Below are positions 1 through 12,363 of a DNA stretch of 64,000 nt, piece after piece. The notes below the pieces were generated by a model. That model did no database searches. It worked only from the letters and a program-made list of their open reading frames with translations, and had not been told where the DNA came from. Both the position numbers and the translations under genes were made by a program. Within the stretch, counting starts at the first letter, position 1. Each line of letters opens with the position of its first letter. Origin of the DNA: Lagopus muta (Eukaryota > Chordata > Aves > Galliformes > Phasianidae); NCBI RefSeq assembly GCF_023343835.1, contig NC_064435.1, forward strand, positions 42,560,103-42,624,102. Direction: 5' to 3'.

Positions 1-545
1 ACCATCTTAAAGGACATTTGTTGTCCTTTTAAGTGGTTCTTTTTTTTATCAAGATAATTTAAAGATTTAAGAGGTCTCTATGTAAATCTTTCTATCCTTC
101 AGGAAGGCATGACCAAGGAAAGTGCTAACTGAATAAGTCACAAAAAGAATGTAAATTTTGTACAGTATTAGACTGTGTAAATGAAGCTTGCTCGTAGGGG
201 GAAAACTTTAAATAAAACCTTATGTACTAATTCAACTGTCTGCCATATTCCTACTTATAAAGTGTATGTATAAATAATAACTACATTAAATTCTTTGGAA
301 CTTTTTTATCATGTAGATGTGTAAACTTCCTTTATTTTGTGGCCATACGTAACAGTCTTGTTGCCTCCAAGTGCCGTTGCTCAGTGTTTCTAAATGGCAT
401 CGTGACAATACAGAGAAGCAGCACCTTCCCATGAGCACAGTGCTTGGCCTCAACACAGAGCAGAGGCAAGGCAGACCTGGCCCCTTGGTTTGGAGCAAGT
501 GAGAGCTGTGCTGGGGCATGGCTGAGGGTGTAATGGAGGAGTTAC
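1..545. other. AT-rich sequence with no recognisable gene
   Basis: Nothing coding is recognisable. An AATAAA at 211-216 could be the poly(A) signal of a + strand gene ending before the window, but there is no further support. Confidence 0.3.
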
Positions 546-546
546 A

Positions 547-832
547 ATCACAGAGTCTTAGCATCATTATCATTGGAAAAGACCTGTAAGATGTCCATCC
601 ATCAGCCCATCCCCACCATGCCCACTAAGCATGTCCCTCAGTGCCACACCTCCACGTTCCTTGAACACCTCCAAGGACAGTGACTGCACCACCTCCCCGG
701 GCAGCCTGTGCCACCGCTGCCTCACTGCTCTTTCTGAGAAGAAATTTTTCCTAATATCCAGCCCTGGTGCAACTGAAGGCCATCACCTCTCATCCTATTA
801 CTGAATGAAATGACAGGAGGATCTGCACCGGC
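547..832 (-). mobile_element. CR1 LINE fragment, 3' region
   Basis: The stretch starts with a degraded copy of the CR1 3' end (TCACAGAGTCTTAG...). It continues with the typical reverse-complement text: TTGGAAAAGACC, CACCATGCCCACTAAGCATG, CTCAGTGCCACA, GAAGAAATTTTTCCTAATAT, GGCCATCACCTCTCATCC. It is 5'-truncated, as most CR1 copies are, and long inactive. Confidence 0.85.
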
Positions 833-3315
833 TTTCTGCTTGCTGTCTGCTCTTTCCGGGCACTCGCCTCACCTTCCAGAAGCAGGTGTTCTTTGGATCC
901 CAAAAGGTTAGGTCAGGAGAATACTTGGGTGCTACAGTGCTCAGGTTTACAATGCTTGAGTGCCCTGCATTTCTGTGGTGTGTGGGCTGAGATGAGCGTC
1001 AAGCTGAAGCCCGCCTCTGTGACAGTGGAGGAGAACTCTCGCTGGCAGTAAGGCACAAACAGAGCAGATGTGTCTCAGGTTCCGGCCCCGATCGGGCCAA
1101 AGGGAACATCTTTTCCGTTGCTGGTTCATAGATGAGCATCTTCTGCAGGAGTTCCACACTGAGCCTGCTCCTCTGTTCTCCTCTTGCCCTGCCACCCTCC
1201 CTGCCAAGCATGAATCTCCTCTTGCCCCTCAGGACAACGCTCTTGCCTAAGCACTTCTGTAAGCTGGGCACGGATAACCCACTGACCAGTGAATGGAGAC
1301 ATCTCTTCACTCCCAGCCGTGAACCCCATCCGTGACCCAAGCAGTGTGAGATGGCCAGATAGCTGCTGACATGCAACTCGTATGCCTGCCCTTAGGGAGG
1401 GCAGAGATTTAGAAATCGCTTTTCACTGGTGATAGCATTGTCTTCAAAGGTGCTGTGCCCCTTTCTCCCTGAAGCTGCCATTGTTTTCTGTCATATTTGC
1501 TCTCCTTCCTGCTTTTAATACAGTGATTTAGTAAGGTTAACTGCATTTGGGAGCCAGTTTATGAGAAAAATCCATACCAAATCTCTTTATATGCCCTTCT
1601 TTATACTGTAATCGGTCACCAGTAAAGTACCGTAGTTGCTTTGTTTTTAAGGAACAGACCATGTTTCAGCTTCCTATTTACATGGAGCTTTCCAGGTACG
1701 GACAAAGGCAGAAATCACAATGAGGTGATTGCTGATGAGGGCAAGGTAGTAATGCCCGGCAGCACTTAAAGATACACATTCTCATTTCTGTTGTTAATGC
1801 AGCAGCAGGAAAACATCAGAGCTTCGGTCTCTTGTGTTCAAGGCAGGGATGGAGTGACAGCAGTGCTGGAGGTCAGAGCAGGAAGGAAAAGTACACTAAT
1901 GAATTCTGGTGGGTTTGTAATGCCATAAAAGATTCAGTTAATCTGCAGCATAGATGTTGATCAGCAAAACTGAACCTAACTCTCTGGACCTTGTCAGATA
2001 TATTCTGTGCATGTCAGTGTTCCACACCAATTACAGATTTTAGAAGATGCTCTCATGCAAAACTATATGCCCTAATATATAAGTCAGCTCATATGTAACT
2101 AAAATTAAAATCTGACTGTGGCAAATCTCTGTGATCCTGATATATGAAAATCCAAATAAATGATTTGTTCCCAGAAATGAAAAATAACTTCAGCAGGAAA
2201 TTTCAAAATTACTTATGCAGGATTAATCCAGTTCAATGAATGCATCTTGCGTTGATTAATAAAGCATTCCTGAATTGCAAAGTAAAAAACGAGAGGAGAC
2301 TTCTGGTGCTGCTGTGTTTGTGTATTTCTGAAGCTAGAGAGAAATCTGCTTTTACAAGAGATGTGGTCAACCAGTGTAAACAGAAATTAAATACAAATAG
2401 TGATTTTCTAATTGTCTGTTTTCTCCCTGCAGCAGAAAACTACCTTTGTGTCATTGATCCTTTTCTTGAAGAACACAGGTACTGTGTTACCTGCCACAAT
2501 ATGGGATGAGCATCTAACACGGTTCTACAATGACTCCAATTAGCATCCAAATGACGTCTGTGGGTTTATCCGGAGAAGAAAGGCAGAACTGGAGCTATTT
2601 TCCCCCAGTTTCATGGCACACGGAGTGCTCCCTCTGCCCAGAGCCCTGGTCAAGTAGCATTTGATTTTAGTTTTGATTCAAGTTGCACTTGAATTTAGTT
2701 GTCCTTACAAGTGAACAGATAAGAGGGAATCTATTTAGAAATTAAAAACAAGGGAAGGAGATTCAAAAATGCAGCATTTTCCCAAGTATTTCTTTTCCTT
2801 CAGCATCTGCACATGCACACAGAAAATCAGTTGGATTCATTTAAAGTGGTATCAGCACTTCATCTAAAAGGCTCTTCTTCCATTTGGAAGATCCTTTAAT
2901 CACTGCAGTGTTTTCTAAAAGCATTCATTGCAATTTCAAAAGTTGTACTATGAAAAACACCTTCAAAATCCTTCTGTTTCCAACTTCTTTCCAGCTTCCT
3001 TCTCTGCCAGTACAGAGAAGATCAGGAGATTTCTTTCAGACCAACAGAACTGCAGCCTAGAGCTGCAATACGTTGAAGCTTTGCACTGGGATCTTCCCTT
3101 CACCAACAAGCCTTGCCCCGGTCAGGATATGATAGAACTGATATTCTGGCATTGCTCAGGATGGAACGTACTCTTCTTAACAGTATTTGCAGGGTGAAAA
3201 CCATCATCTGATTATGCAGGATTTGGGTGTAAAGAGTACAGCATGATAAGCTTTACTGAATGGTTTTTACTTACAGGCTGCACAAAAGATGCATCAACTC
3301 ACTGCAGGAAAGTAG
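833..3315. other. intergenic, no gene recognised
   Basis: The stretch at about 960-1330 is more GC-rich than its surroundings and carries short open frames on both strands, none with a recognisable motif. The rest is unremarkable AT-rich sequence. Confidence 0.4.
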
Positions 3316-3450
3316 TAGAATCACAGAATCATTAAGGTTGGAAGAGACCACTGAGATCACATAGTCCAACTGTCAGCCCACTCCCACCATGCCCACTATC
3401 CACGTCCCTCAGTGCCACATCGACAAAGTTCTTGAGTACCTCCAGCAAAA
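3316..3450 (-). mobile_element. CR1 LINE 3'-end fragment
   Basis: It reads TAGAATCACAGAATCATTAA, then GGTTGGAAGAGACCACTGAG, then CACCATGCCCACTATCCACG: the reverse complement of the CR1 3' terminus with its octamer-like tail. It is about 135 bases and heavily 5'-truncated. Confidence 0.85.
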
Positions 3451-3922
3451 AAATTCTGTTGTCTTTTAAGCTCTTTGGCTTCTTTTAGTGGAAAGACATT
3501 AAATGGCATTTGTGAAAAACACATTTGCCTGGCACACTTCTTCTTCCACGTCTTGTGAATTATTCTACAACAGTACACTTTTGCCACAATATGTTCTCCA
3601 TCAGTTTCATAAGCAACTGAACACTGTCAGTACGCAAAATGAAAAGACAGAAGATTTTCCAGCTGTGCTTTATTTTGGCTAGAATAAAGGTGCCATTCTC
3701 TGGATTCCCTCTTCTTATTTTCAGAATGGGCCTCAAGTGAAAATAAATCTGGGAGCTATAGGAATTTGTCCTTCTGATCATGAAAACACCAGCTCTTCCC
3801 TTTGCCCTGTGAGGAATGCAACCAGAGATGAGCCTTGGTTGATTCCAGTGTGGTTGTTTATTCTGATATTGTTTACCATGTCTGTGCCCATCCCAAATTC
3901 ATCCTACGAAATGTATAATGTG

Positions 3923-4018
3923 CAGCCTGGTCTAATGGTTGGTAACCCTGCCCACGGCAGGGGGGTTGAAACCAGATAATTTTTGAGGTCCTTTTCAGCT
4001 CAGGGCATTCTATGATTG
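3923..4018 (+). mobile_element. CR1 LINE 3'-end fragment
   Basis: It contains CCTGCCCACGGCAGGGGGGT and the terminal CATTCTATGATTGATTGG, a degenerate CR1 tail in the + orientation. The internal text is diverged, so this is an old copy. Confidence 0.7.
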
Positions 4019-6339
4019 ATTGGTTGATAGTACTGCCATGGTGCAAATAAATCCCCTAGCACAGCCGCTGCCAACACCTCATTTCCCCAGACCTGTTTTC
4101 CCTTCTTTGTTCTTCCTTAACATTGCCACTTCTGGATCTGGCAATGGCAAGACCAGATACTTCTGCCTCGTTGCATGTTTCATGTTGGCAAATGCCATGC
4201 ACTGGCTCTATAGTTCAGTGTGAATAGAGTGTAATCAGACAGCTCAGCATTGTGTGGCTTCCCACTCTCTTCCCTCCTCCACTGTCTGCAGTGTGCAGCT
4301 CACCCCAGTGTTCCCTGGGCCACAGGACAGGTACTGACAGAGAGGACTCCGAGAATCATTCTTTAGATCTGGAGCAACACTCGATGGATGACATCCTCTA
4401 CTCATTGGTTCCAATTAGAGGATGAACTGTCCTCTATTTTCCAAAGCGTGTTATAATTTTGAATGGGTTTCTCATGGGCAGTGGGCTACCATAGGAAATC
4501 TCATTTTGACAAGTACTAATTATGGACAAGCCAGTGGCAGACTGTAATCTCTGTCATGAGAGCTATCAACAGGGATGCAGCGAAGGCTTTAACAGTGGGT
4601 GGCAGTACTTTGGGTCAAATTAATCACTTCCATAATGACAATGAAATCAGTAGAGCTTTGGGATGTTAAGTTTGATAAAAGAAGCCATTCTGTTCTCTGT
4701 CTGGCTATTTACATCACAGCCTGAGCTAATCTTTTGTTAGGCTTTTCAGGGCTGGGGCTTCTGGGGGGAGATGGAGGAGAGAACAAAGAACAGCCCCTCT
4801 TGCAGAAGCAATGCTTTCATGTCCAGATCCGAGCTGCTGCATGTGGATTAAGGAAGTGTAAAGCAGACAGCCCCAGATTTGCACAGGCAATTATTCCAAG
4901 GCACACAAAAATGTAAGTGGCACTTTTGGGGATGCAATCTTGGATGTGCCGATGTGCACGGTCAGCTCTGTTTGGCCTCAGCTTTTGCCAGAGAGATTTA
5001 AGAACATCTCTTCCACTGCATTCGCATCCTTCAGCCATGCCGTAGGGCCTGTGGTCTGAAGAACCTCACTAGCACAGGGTATAGGCAACTGCCAGACACA
5101 GTGTGCAGATGCAGTGAGGGGCAGAGGTGTTGGGAAGCAGCCGGGTGAGCAGATTCTGCATGTAATGGTGCTACACTAAACTGTGTCAGATTTTAACCTG
5201 AGTACAGCTATGAGCTCACTTGCTGGGAATGATTCATTCTGCTTTACTCTGCTTCAGACACATATTTCATGATTTGCTACTAATGGCTTTTTCTGTAAAG
5301 CCAAGCCTTAGAACTTTCCTCAGTTCCCTGCATTCATGAGGATGCTCCATCAAGACCCTGGGGGACCCCAGGAAGGGCCCATGCAGGGGCTGGGCAGGAG
5401 CTGCTACCTCCAGCATCACCCAGTGCATCCCACCATGTCTATGTGGACACAGACACAACAGGAGGCATTGCAGCTTGTGTAGGGCACAAGCACAAAACAC
5501 ATCTGCTTCTTTCTACACAGGACTCCTCCATCCCCTCCCCTATCCATTAAGGGATATCTCCCCATGTCCTCCGCATCTTCTGGCAAACTATCAAATACTG
5601 CTGTTGAAGACAGCAGCCCAGCCTTCTGTTCAGGGCTACAATGGACAGTTTTCATTTCTACATCTGTAGTCCCACACCTAATAGGAAGAATCAAATGTAA
5701 AGCAATGTCGTTCCATCCACCTGCTTAAAACAAGAGTGGTCACAAAAACACCAAGGTCCTAAAATCCATATAAATTGCTAGCCAGTGTTCGGGATCTATT
5801 TTGTAACTGTGCAGAATGATCTGCTCTTTTATTAGAATGGTTAAAGGAGATTTAGAGGGAGGAAAGAGCATGGTGACTTCCAAGGGAAGAGTGAGTGATT
5901 CAGTGCAAAAAGGGTAAATTTCATCTGCACATTCTTAACGGCGAGGACATTCTGCACATCTCAGGAGTGCACTAAGTGGTGCAGTAAACCAGTAAATTAG
6001 AAGAATGTAAATTCTTTAGTAGGAATTGCACGCAAGGGAAAAATGCTTCCTCATGCTCATATTTGTTTTCATGAAAATAATGTACACTCTTCCTAAAATC
6101 AAACTGGTACAGAGCTGAGTAAGACATCAAAACCAGTAATAGATATTACACTGGACTAGGAAATGGCAATGACACAATTATCTTTCGTGTTTCTGATGAT
6201 CACTGTGATAAAGCGAGGAGCTGGCATATTCTGAGCCTGGCACAGAGCGAGGAGCATTGTGGTTCCCTTCCCCTCTCACTCTGTCTGTCTTATTTATCTC
6301 TCATTAAACTAAATTGTATTCTTATTGGCTGACTGACCT
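4019..6339. other. intergenic, no gene recognised
   Basis: Several short open frames (under 95 codons) overlap on both strands without splice context or recognisable motifs. No repeat family is recognised. Confidence 0.4.
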
Positions 6340-6600
6340 CTGATATTGTTATTAATTGATTTATATAGTGCCTTTTGCAAGCCTCGAGGCACTTCAGAGA
6401 ATTGCAAATATATACGGGGATCACTTCACCAGTCACCTAAGTGCAGCCACCTTTAGGGTGGAAACAGCAGCCACTGCAATAGCACTGGAAATCTTTTGGG
6501 TTAGCAGGGAAGGAAGACTGATGGAGTCGACATTTCTGCAATCCTACTGCCCAGGAGCTGCCTTGGAATCAGACTGGAGGTGAAGGAAATTGTAAAGAAA
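6340..6600. repeat. probable ancient dispersed repeat or conserved noncoding element
   Basis: The text ATTTATATAGTGCCTTTTGC, then GAGGCACTTCAGAGAATTGC, then CACTTCACCAGTCACCTAAG and GTGCAGCCACCTTTAGGGTG resembles a very old vertebrate repeat whose body has the form TATAGCGCCTTTC...AAAGCGCTTTACA. The recognition is from memory of the pattern and the family name is uncertain. A 75-codon open frame over it (6356-6583) is not considered a gene. Confidence 0.4.
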
Positions 6601-7159
6601 AATTACCCGTTCACGCCAATTATGAGTTAACAGAGTGGATTTGAAAATGAGTGTGAGACATAGAAAACCAGCCTCGTGAATTCAGTACCCACGTGAGCTG
6701 TGGGGAGGCCTGTATTTTCTTCTCAGAGTCCTGACGGCCACATACACCTCACAAGTATCATTCTCCATGTCAGACATTTGGAAAGCTGGCACAGATTTCA
6801 GTCTGGACACCATGTTTAGTATAGGACCAAAGCATCTCTAACAGAAGGTTGAGCATCCAACCTTTTGGCTTTCCTGGGCCACACTGAATGAAGAGGAACT
6901 GTCTTAGGCCTTGTGAAAAATACATAATATAGTTAATGTACATAATTAACAAAGCTTATTTTAAAATATTTTTTATTAGAACAAAAGAGAGCGACACAAC
7001 ATAAAACCAGTGAGATAGGTGACCGTTTTTGTGAAATTAACACATCATCCAGGTTCAGTGGTGGTGCCTGCAGATCTTAGTGAATTCTCAAGATGTTTGC
7101 CAGAGATTTTTTATGAAATCTTACCCTTCCTGTACTTCTTCTTTGACAGGAACCCCCAA

Positions 7160-7997
7160 AGGCCTCAGTGAGGGGAAGGGCAAATTCCTTCACCTGGGGA
7201 GGAACAACCCCACACACCATGACATACTGTGGCTACTGAGCTGGAAAGGATCTAGCAGTCCTGCTGGACTCCAAATTGGACTGAGCCAGCAATGAAGCTA
7301 AGAAACTGGAAACTAAGGCAAATGGTGTCTTGGGCTGCATGAGGTCAAGTGCTGACAGCATGTCTGGGACAGATCCTGTCCTTGTGCTCAGACCTGAGGA
7401 AGCCACGTCTGAAGTGCTGGGTCCAGAGCTGGGCTTTCCTCTGCAAGACTGACCTGGTCACATAGGAGAGTCCAGAGGGCCATTAAGATGCTAAAGGACC
7501 TGGAATACTTCTGTGCAGAGAGGCTGAGAGCTGGGACTGCTCAGCTTGAGATGAGGAGGCTCAAGGGGATACCATCCATACACCTGAATACCTGAAGGGA
7601 GGAACAGAGAGGTTGGAGCCAGGCTCTTGCCAGAGCGCTGTACTCAGGGGCTGCCTGAGCAGGCCGTTTGGAGAAAATGGACTCCAGATAAGACGAACAA
7701 TTTCGTCTCCGTACCTGTAGCTGTAGGGGGGGCTGGTATACACCTTGAACCTGGGCTACCTGTGGGGTTGATAGAGACTTTGACCACTTATCACTGTAAT
7801 AGTGAGGGTAGGGCACTGCGAAGAGGAAGCTTGTAGAATCCTGCTTCACTGGAACGAGTTGCCCAGAGGCTGTGCATTCTCGGAGATCTTCAGATCCGCC
7901 TGGATGTGGACCTAGGCACTAAGTGTCCCTGACTGAGCAGGCGCTGGGCTTAGTGGCCCCTTGCTGAGTTCACGGTTCTGTGATTCTGTGGTTCCAT
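7160..7997 (+). mobile_element. CR1 LINE fragment, end of ORF2 plus 3' end
   Basis: The order of CR1 landmarks is visible. First comes the reverse transcriptase tail region (CACCTGGGGAGGAACAACCC; GGCAAATGGTGTCTTGGGC). Next are CTCAGACCTGAGGAAGCCAC and AGAGGCTGAGAGCTGGGACT. Last is the 3' end with GGTTCTGTGATTCTGTGG. Frames are broken by many substitutions and small deletions. Confidence 0.8.
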
Positions 7998-9163
7998 GAG
8001 TGATGAAGAGAGAAATGCTACAGTAGGCTAACACACACATAGAAGGTGGCCACCAATTATGGCTGTATCTCGCACAAAAAGCAGCACCAACCTCCATAAA
8101 AGGGCACTTTGTCCCATGGCAGTACCACATCGATGGTCCCTTCACACATCAGCGCTATATTTTCAAATGTAGGAGATGGCAATCATGTAGTGTAAGTTCT
8201 TGAGCATTTGCAATAAACATTTCTAAGATTTTTTTTCTTCAATTATAGATGAAAGGCTTTGTGGGTGTTTTTGTTTTTTGTTTTTTGTTTTTGTTTTCTT
8301 TTCAGAATATTATAGTTTTGTCTTCATTTGAAACATTTGAATGCCTCTAATTTAAAAAAAAAAAAAAAGAATTCTGCCCAAAGGTGCAAAGAATATCAGA
8401 AATACCTTGAAATGCTAGGTCATTCAAGATACTTAGACCAAAGTGAAATGTATTGCATGTATCTGAAGGTTTCCTACCCTTTCTGTTAAAATGAATCCTG
8501 AATGAGAAAAAGTGCACCCCGCTTCAGAACAGCATTAATTTTACTGGCTACATTAACAAGCAGGTCTGCATTCGTCTTATCTTTCAAGAATTGTATGCCT
8601 GATTGCATTTATGTTCTCATTTAGCATCTCAAAATGGGCACTTTCTTTCAAGAAGGGGTTAGTGCATGACTCACCCGCTTAGTTAATCTGACTAATTAGC
8701 ATACTGTCGCCCATTAACAGCATTAGAACAACAACTGTAGCTCTCACTACCTCGCAGTCTGGAAAACAGATCTCTCCTACTTCGCAAGGACATTTGTTGC
8801 TCCCTGTCTTCTGTTAACCACGAGGTTATTTATCACACCAACGCAGGATTTGCAGATAACGTTGGAAAGGGCAATATAATTCTTAATACCCTGCAAAACC
8901 TCACAGCCCATAATCTTTTCCAGTGACTTACTGGAAATTATTCTAAAATTAAGTCCTTAACTCTGCAAGAAAGCTCTCTGGAATCCAAGCTGCTCTCATG
9001 CATCTCTTCAAACTTCATTGAATTAAAAAATGATGGTGGAAATCAAATAAGTTATTCTTATGTAGGGTGATTTTCACTAAGAGCATTGCTATTAAAAACT
9101 TTTGCATTTCAGCCAGCCACTGTGGTCTTGAACTTACTTCCCACTGATATTCCATGCTCAGGA
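7998..9163. other. intergenic, simple repeats only
   Basis: It holds a TTTTTG-rich stretch near 8261-8300 and a run of 16 A near 8353-8368. No gene is recognised. Confidence 0.4.
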
Positions 9164-9272
9164 GCAGTCATGCTTGGATGGAAGTTAGTGGGCATGGTGG
9201 TGGGTTGGCAGTTGGACTAGATGATCTTAGAGGTCTTTTCCAACCTTAATGGTTCTGTGATTCTATGACTAA
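9164..9272 (+). mobile_element. CR1 LINE 3'-end fragment
   Basis: It ends in the standard CR1 terminus: GGACTAGATGATCTTAGAGG, TCTTTTCCAACCTTAATGG, TTCTGTGATTCTATGAC. It is only about 110 bases long. Confidence 0.85.
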
Positions 9273-10008
9273 GATCTGTGTCTTTAGATGAACAGCTCTT
9301 CAGGAAGCCGCACTGCATGCCAGCAATGGTTTTATTTCCAGAAGTGATGCTGAGAACAGCAAGTTAAAAGACTGAGCTAGGGAAGCCAAGGTAGCAACTT
9401 CAAGAGCTCCTGAAGGCAATTGGCAATTGCTCAAAGCACTCAAGAAGATTTACACACCTAATTTCCCACTCTCACATTAAGCCTGCCTCCAAACAGGGTG
9501 AAAAAAAACCTGCAGGAGCAAGATTGGTGTGAATTTCTATTATTTATCTGCAAGGGCTGTTCTCAGAAAGCCTAATTATGACCACCTAAATGTCAGGACA
9601 TTTAATCACTCCACTGCAGTACCCCAAGAGTGCCTAACTAGCACATATCCCCAGCATCACCAGCAAGCAAGAGAACGGTGCAGGTACCACATGGGAAATA
9701 TTTAACCTCCCTTGATCTAAGTATGAAACTGGTGGATGTTCATATTTGGATGCATTCTGCTTCGTATTACTCAGGAATTGCACAGAGCCAAAAGGATGGG
9801 CTGATGCTGGCCCTACTCAGTGTCTTGGAGCCAGTGCTAGAGGGGTGAGCTCCAAAGGTTTCCCAACTACCCCACCTCCTCCTTCCCAGCGCAGATACAA
9901 TACATGAAAACATGGATGTATGTAATGATGCAGGCTCTAGCGACCTGAAATGTTAAGGAGATCTGCGGGTTTTTCCTGAGACACTCCACTACTTAGAGAG
10001 GCCTTTGT

Positions 10009-10060
10009 TCATAGAATCACAGAATAGCTTGGGTTGGAAGGGACCTCAATCACCTAGCTG
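10009..10060 (-). mobile_element. CR1 LINE 3' tip
   Basis: TCATAGAATCACAGAATAGC followed by GGTTGGAAGGGACCTCAATC is the reverse complement of the extreme CR1 3' end. Similarity stops near 10060. Confidence 0.75.
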
Positions 10061-10949
10061 GTCAGTGATGGAGCTCACACTGAGGAAAGCTTCCCCCTGC
10101 CCTGGGCAGAAGTGGAGCAATAAATTCACTGACCAAATTCCTCCTGCAGAGTGCAGGTTTCTGCAGCACATGGTTGGGTCTCATGGGCACATGGGTCAGC
10201 ACGTGGGTCAGCTCACTCCCATGCCATGGCCCTGCCGTAGGTGCTGCTGGGCAGTGAGAGCTCCTAGCAGAGACAGCAGCACCTGTACAACTCAGGATCT
10301 CCAGCCTGGCTTCCAGAGTGTCCCTGGTGAGACTGACAATGATTTTACATTAGCAGCTAAACTAGTTTCAGGACCAGCGGAGAGCAATATTACTTTGGCG
10401 TCCTATAATAGGAGGGCCGAGGCAACTGCTCTGGTGCAAGGCAAAGTCCTTGCTTTGGGCACAGACTGACACTTTTCGCTCTAAAAAAAGCAGCCCCCAG
10501 GGAGTACAGCCTTCTGAGCACCATCACCATCTTGGAAAATGCCTGGCTCCTCTGACACCAGCTTGCTGTACAAACTGATGCTTTTGTGCTATGACCCAGA
10601 ACAGTGCACAGGGAACAAACAACAGGGGTGGAAGCAGCTCCAGAATGAAATAGTTCTGTGTGCACCAGCTGCAGTCCCCATACAGACTCACCACAGAACA
10701 GCAGTGTCACGTCCTCCTTACAATTTACACCCCGTCCTTACTGTAAAGGGCCTTACCACAAAAGGAACCATAGGGAGGACTCTTCCTCTTACAGCTTTTG
10801 TTATTTTCCTCATTATGAATTTGACTCAGCACTGAAAATTTTCCCACTTCTGCATTTAGCACAAGTTCAAGTCTGACTAAATTTAGAAAAGAGGTCAAAA
10901 AAGGGACATGTAGACTGTATTTTGTGGAAATAAAGTCTGCTTAATTCAG

Positions 10950-12084
10950 GATCTGAAGTGCTTCTTCTGGCCAGAGTGAAGGATAAAAAAGGAAAAGTAT
11001 AAGCAGTGGAAGCAGGGGGCCTGGGAAGAATATAGAGATATTGTTGGGATGTGCAGGGATGGGATCAGTAGAGCCAAGGTGCAGATGGAATTGAATTTGA
11101 CAAGAGATGTGAAAAGCACCAAGAAGGGTTTCTTTAGATACATTGTGCAGAAAAAACAGGCAAAGAAGAGTGCACCCCTTCTGATAAATAAAAAGTGAGA
11201 CCTGGTCTCTTCAGACACGGAGAAGGCTGAGATTCCTAATGAGTTCTTTTTTCCTCAGTCTTTGTCACACATCTTGTGCCCCTGAAGCAGGTGAAAATCG
11301 TTCCCAGCATGAGTGGAACAAGTTTGAAACAGTCTCATGAGTTTGAATGCATACAGGTCTATGGGGCCAAATGGCGTGCATTCCAAAGTTCTGAAGGAAC
11401 TGGCTGATGTGGTTGCCAAGCTACTTTCCATCATATTTGAAGAATCGTGTCTGTCAGATGAAGTCCCTGGTGACTGAAAAAGAGAAACATAATTCCCATA
11501 TTCAATAAAGGGAGAAATGAAGACCCGGAGAACTAAAGGCTGGTGATCCTCACTTCTGGGAAGATCATGGAGCAGAACCTCCTGGAAGAGGTATCAAGGC
11601 ACAAGCAAGATTAGGAGGTGATCCAAGACAGCCAGCACAGCTTCGACAAGGGCAGATCATGCCTGACAGATCTGGTGCCCTTCTACAATCAAGTGTTGGG
11701 CTTGTTCAGCTTAAAGAAAAGAAGGCTCCAGGGAGACTTCATGGCAACCTTCCAGTACCTGAGGGGAGGTACTGCAGGATGGAGACCAATTTTTTACATG
11801 GTCTGATAGTGATAGAACAAGAGAGAATGGCTTTAAATTTAAAGAGGGGAGATTTAGGTTAGATGTTAGGAAGAAATTCCTTAGAGGATGGTGAGGTACT
11901 GGAACATGTTGCCCAGAGAAGTTGTGGATGCCCCACCTCTGAAGATATTCAAGGCCAGGTTGGATGGGATTCTGGACAGTCTGATCTACTGACTGGCAAC
12001 ATTGCCCATGGCAGGGGGGTTGGAATTGGATGATCTGTAAGGTCTCCTCCAACCTAAGCCATTCTATGATTCTATGATTCTCTG
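10950..12084 (+). mobile_element. CR1 LINE, long but internally deleted copy
   Basis: Landmarks run from the ORF2 region before the reverse transcriptase (GGTTTCTTTAGATACATTGT) through the early reverse transcriptase domain (CAAGACAGCCAGCACAGCTT; ATCATGCCTGACAGATCTGG). Near 11700 it jumps directly to the distal part (AAGAAAAGAAGGCTCCAGGG). It then continues to the 3' terminus ATTCTATGATTCTATGATTC. The central reverse transcriptase domain is therefore deleted. All frames are interrupted. Confidence 0.85.
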
Positions 12085-12240
12085 ACTTGAGTTTAGTGTT
12101 CAGAAGGTGAAAGCACAGAGCACTCAAAGGAAGCAGGGAACTTAAAATCAACTGCGAGATTAGTTCAAAATTGCAAAGGAAAGTAACACAAAATTTGAAC
12201 TTGTGCCTGAAAACGGGGCTATTTTTCCAGATCTCAGTAA

Positions 12241-12324
12241 TTATTTTATTTTATTTTATTTTATTTTATTTTATTTTATTTTATTTTATTTTATTTTATT
12301 TTATTTTATTTTATTTTATTTTTT
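12241..12324 (+). repeat. (TTTTA)n microsatellite
   Basis: About sixteen near-perfect tandem copies of TTTTA, ending in a T-rich tail. This pentanucleotide is common in birds and is likely to vary in length between individuals. Confidence 0.97.
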
Positions 12325-12363
12325 CTTCAAGAAGGTACTACTTCTTCCAGAAGCCTGTGCCTG

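Noticed and set aside
211..216. AATAAA as a firm poly(A) signal of an upstream gene
   Set aside because: A single hexamer in AT-rich DNA is expected by chance, and no coding sequence precedes it in the window.
999..1376. 125-codon minus-strand open frame in a locally GC-rich patch
   Set aside because: Overlapping open frames exist on both strands, and there are no motifs and no splice context.
10005..10469. 154-codon + strand open frame
   Set aside because: It starts inside a CR1 tip, has no recognisable domain, and its Trp/Cys/Ser-rich composition looks like translated noncoding DNA.
11711..12151. 146-codon minus-strand open frame
   Set aside because: It is antisense to a CR1 element and so has no independent meaning.
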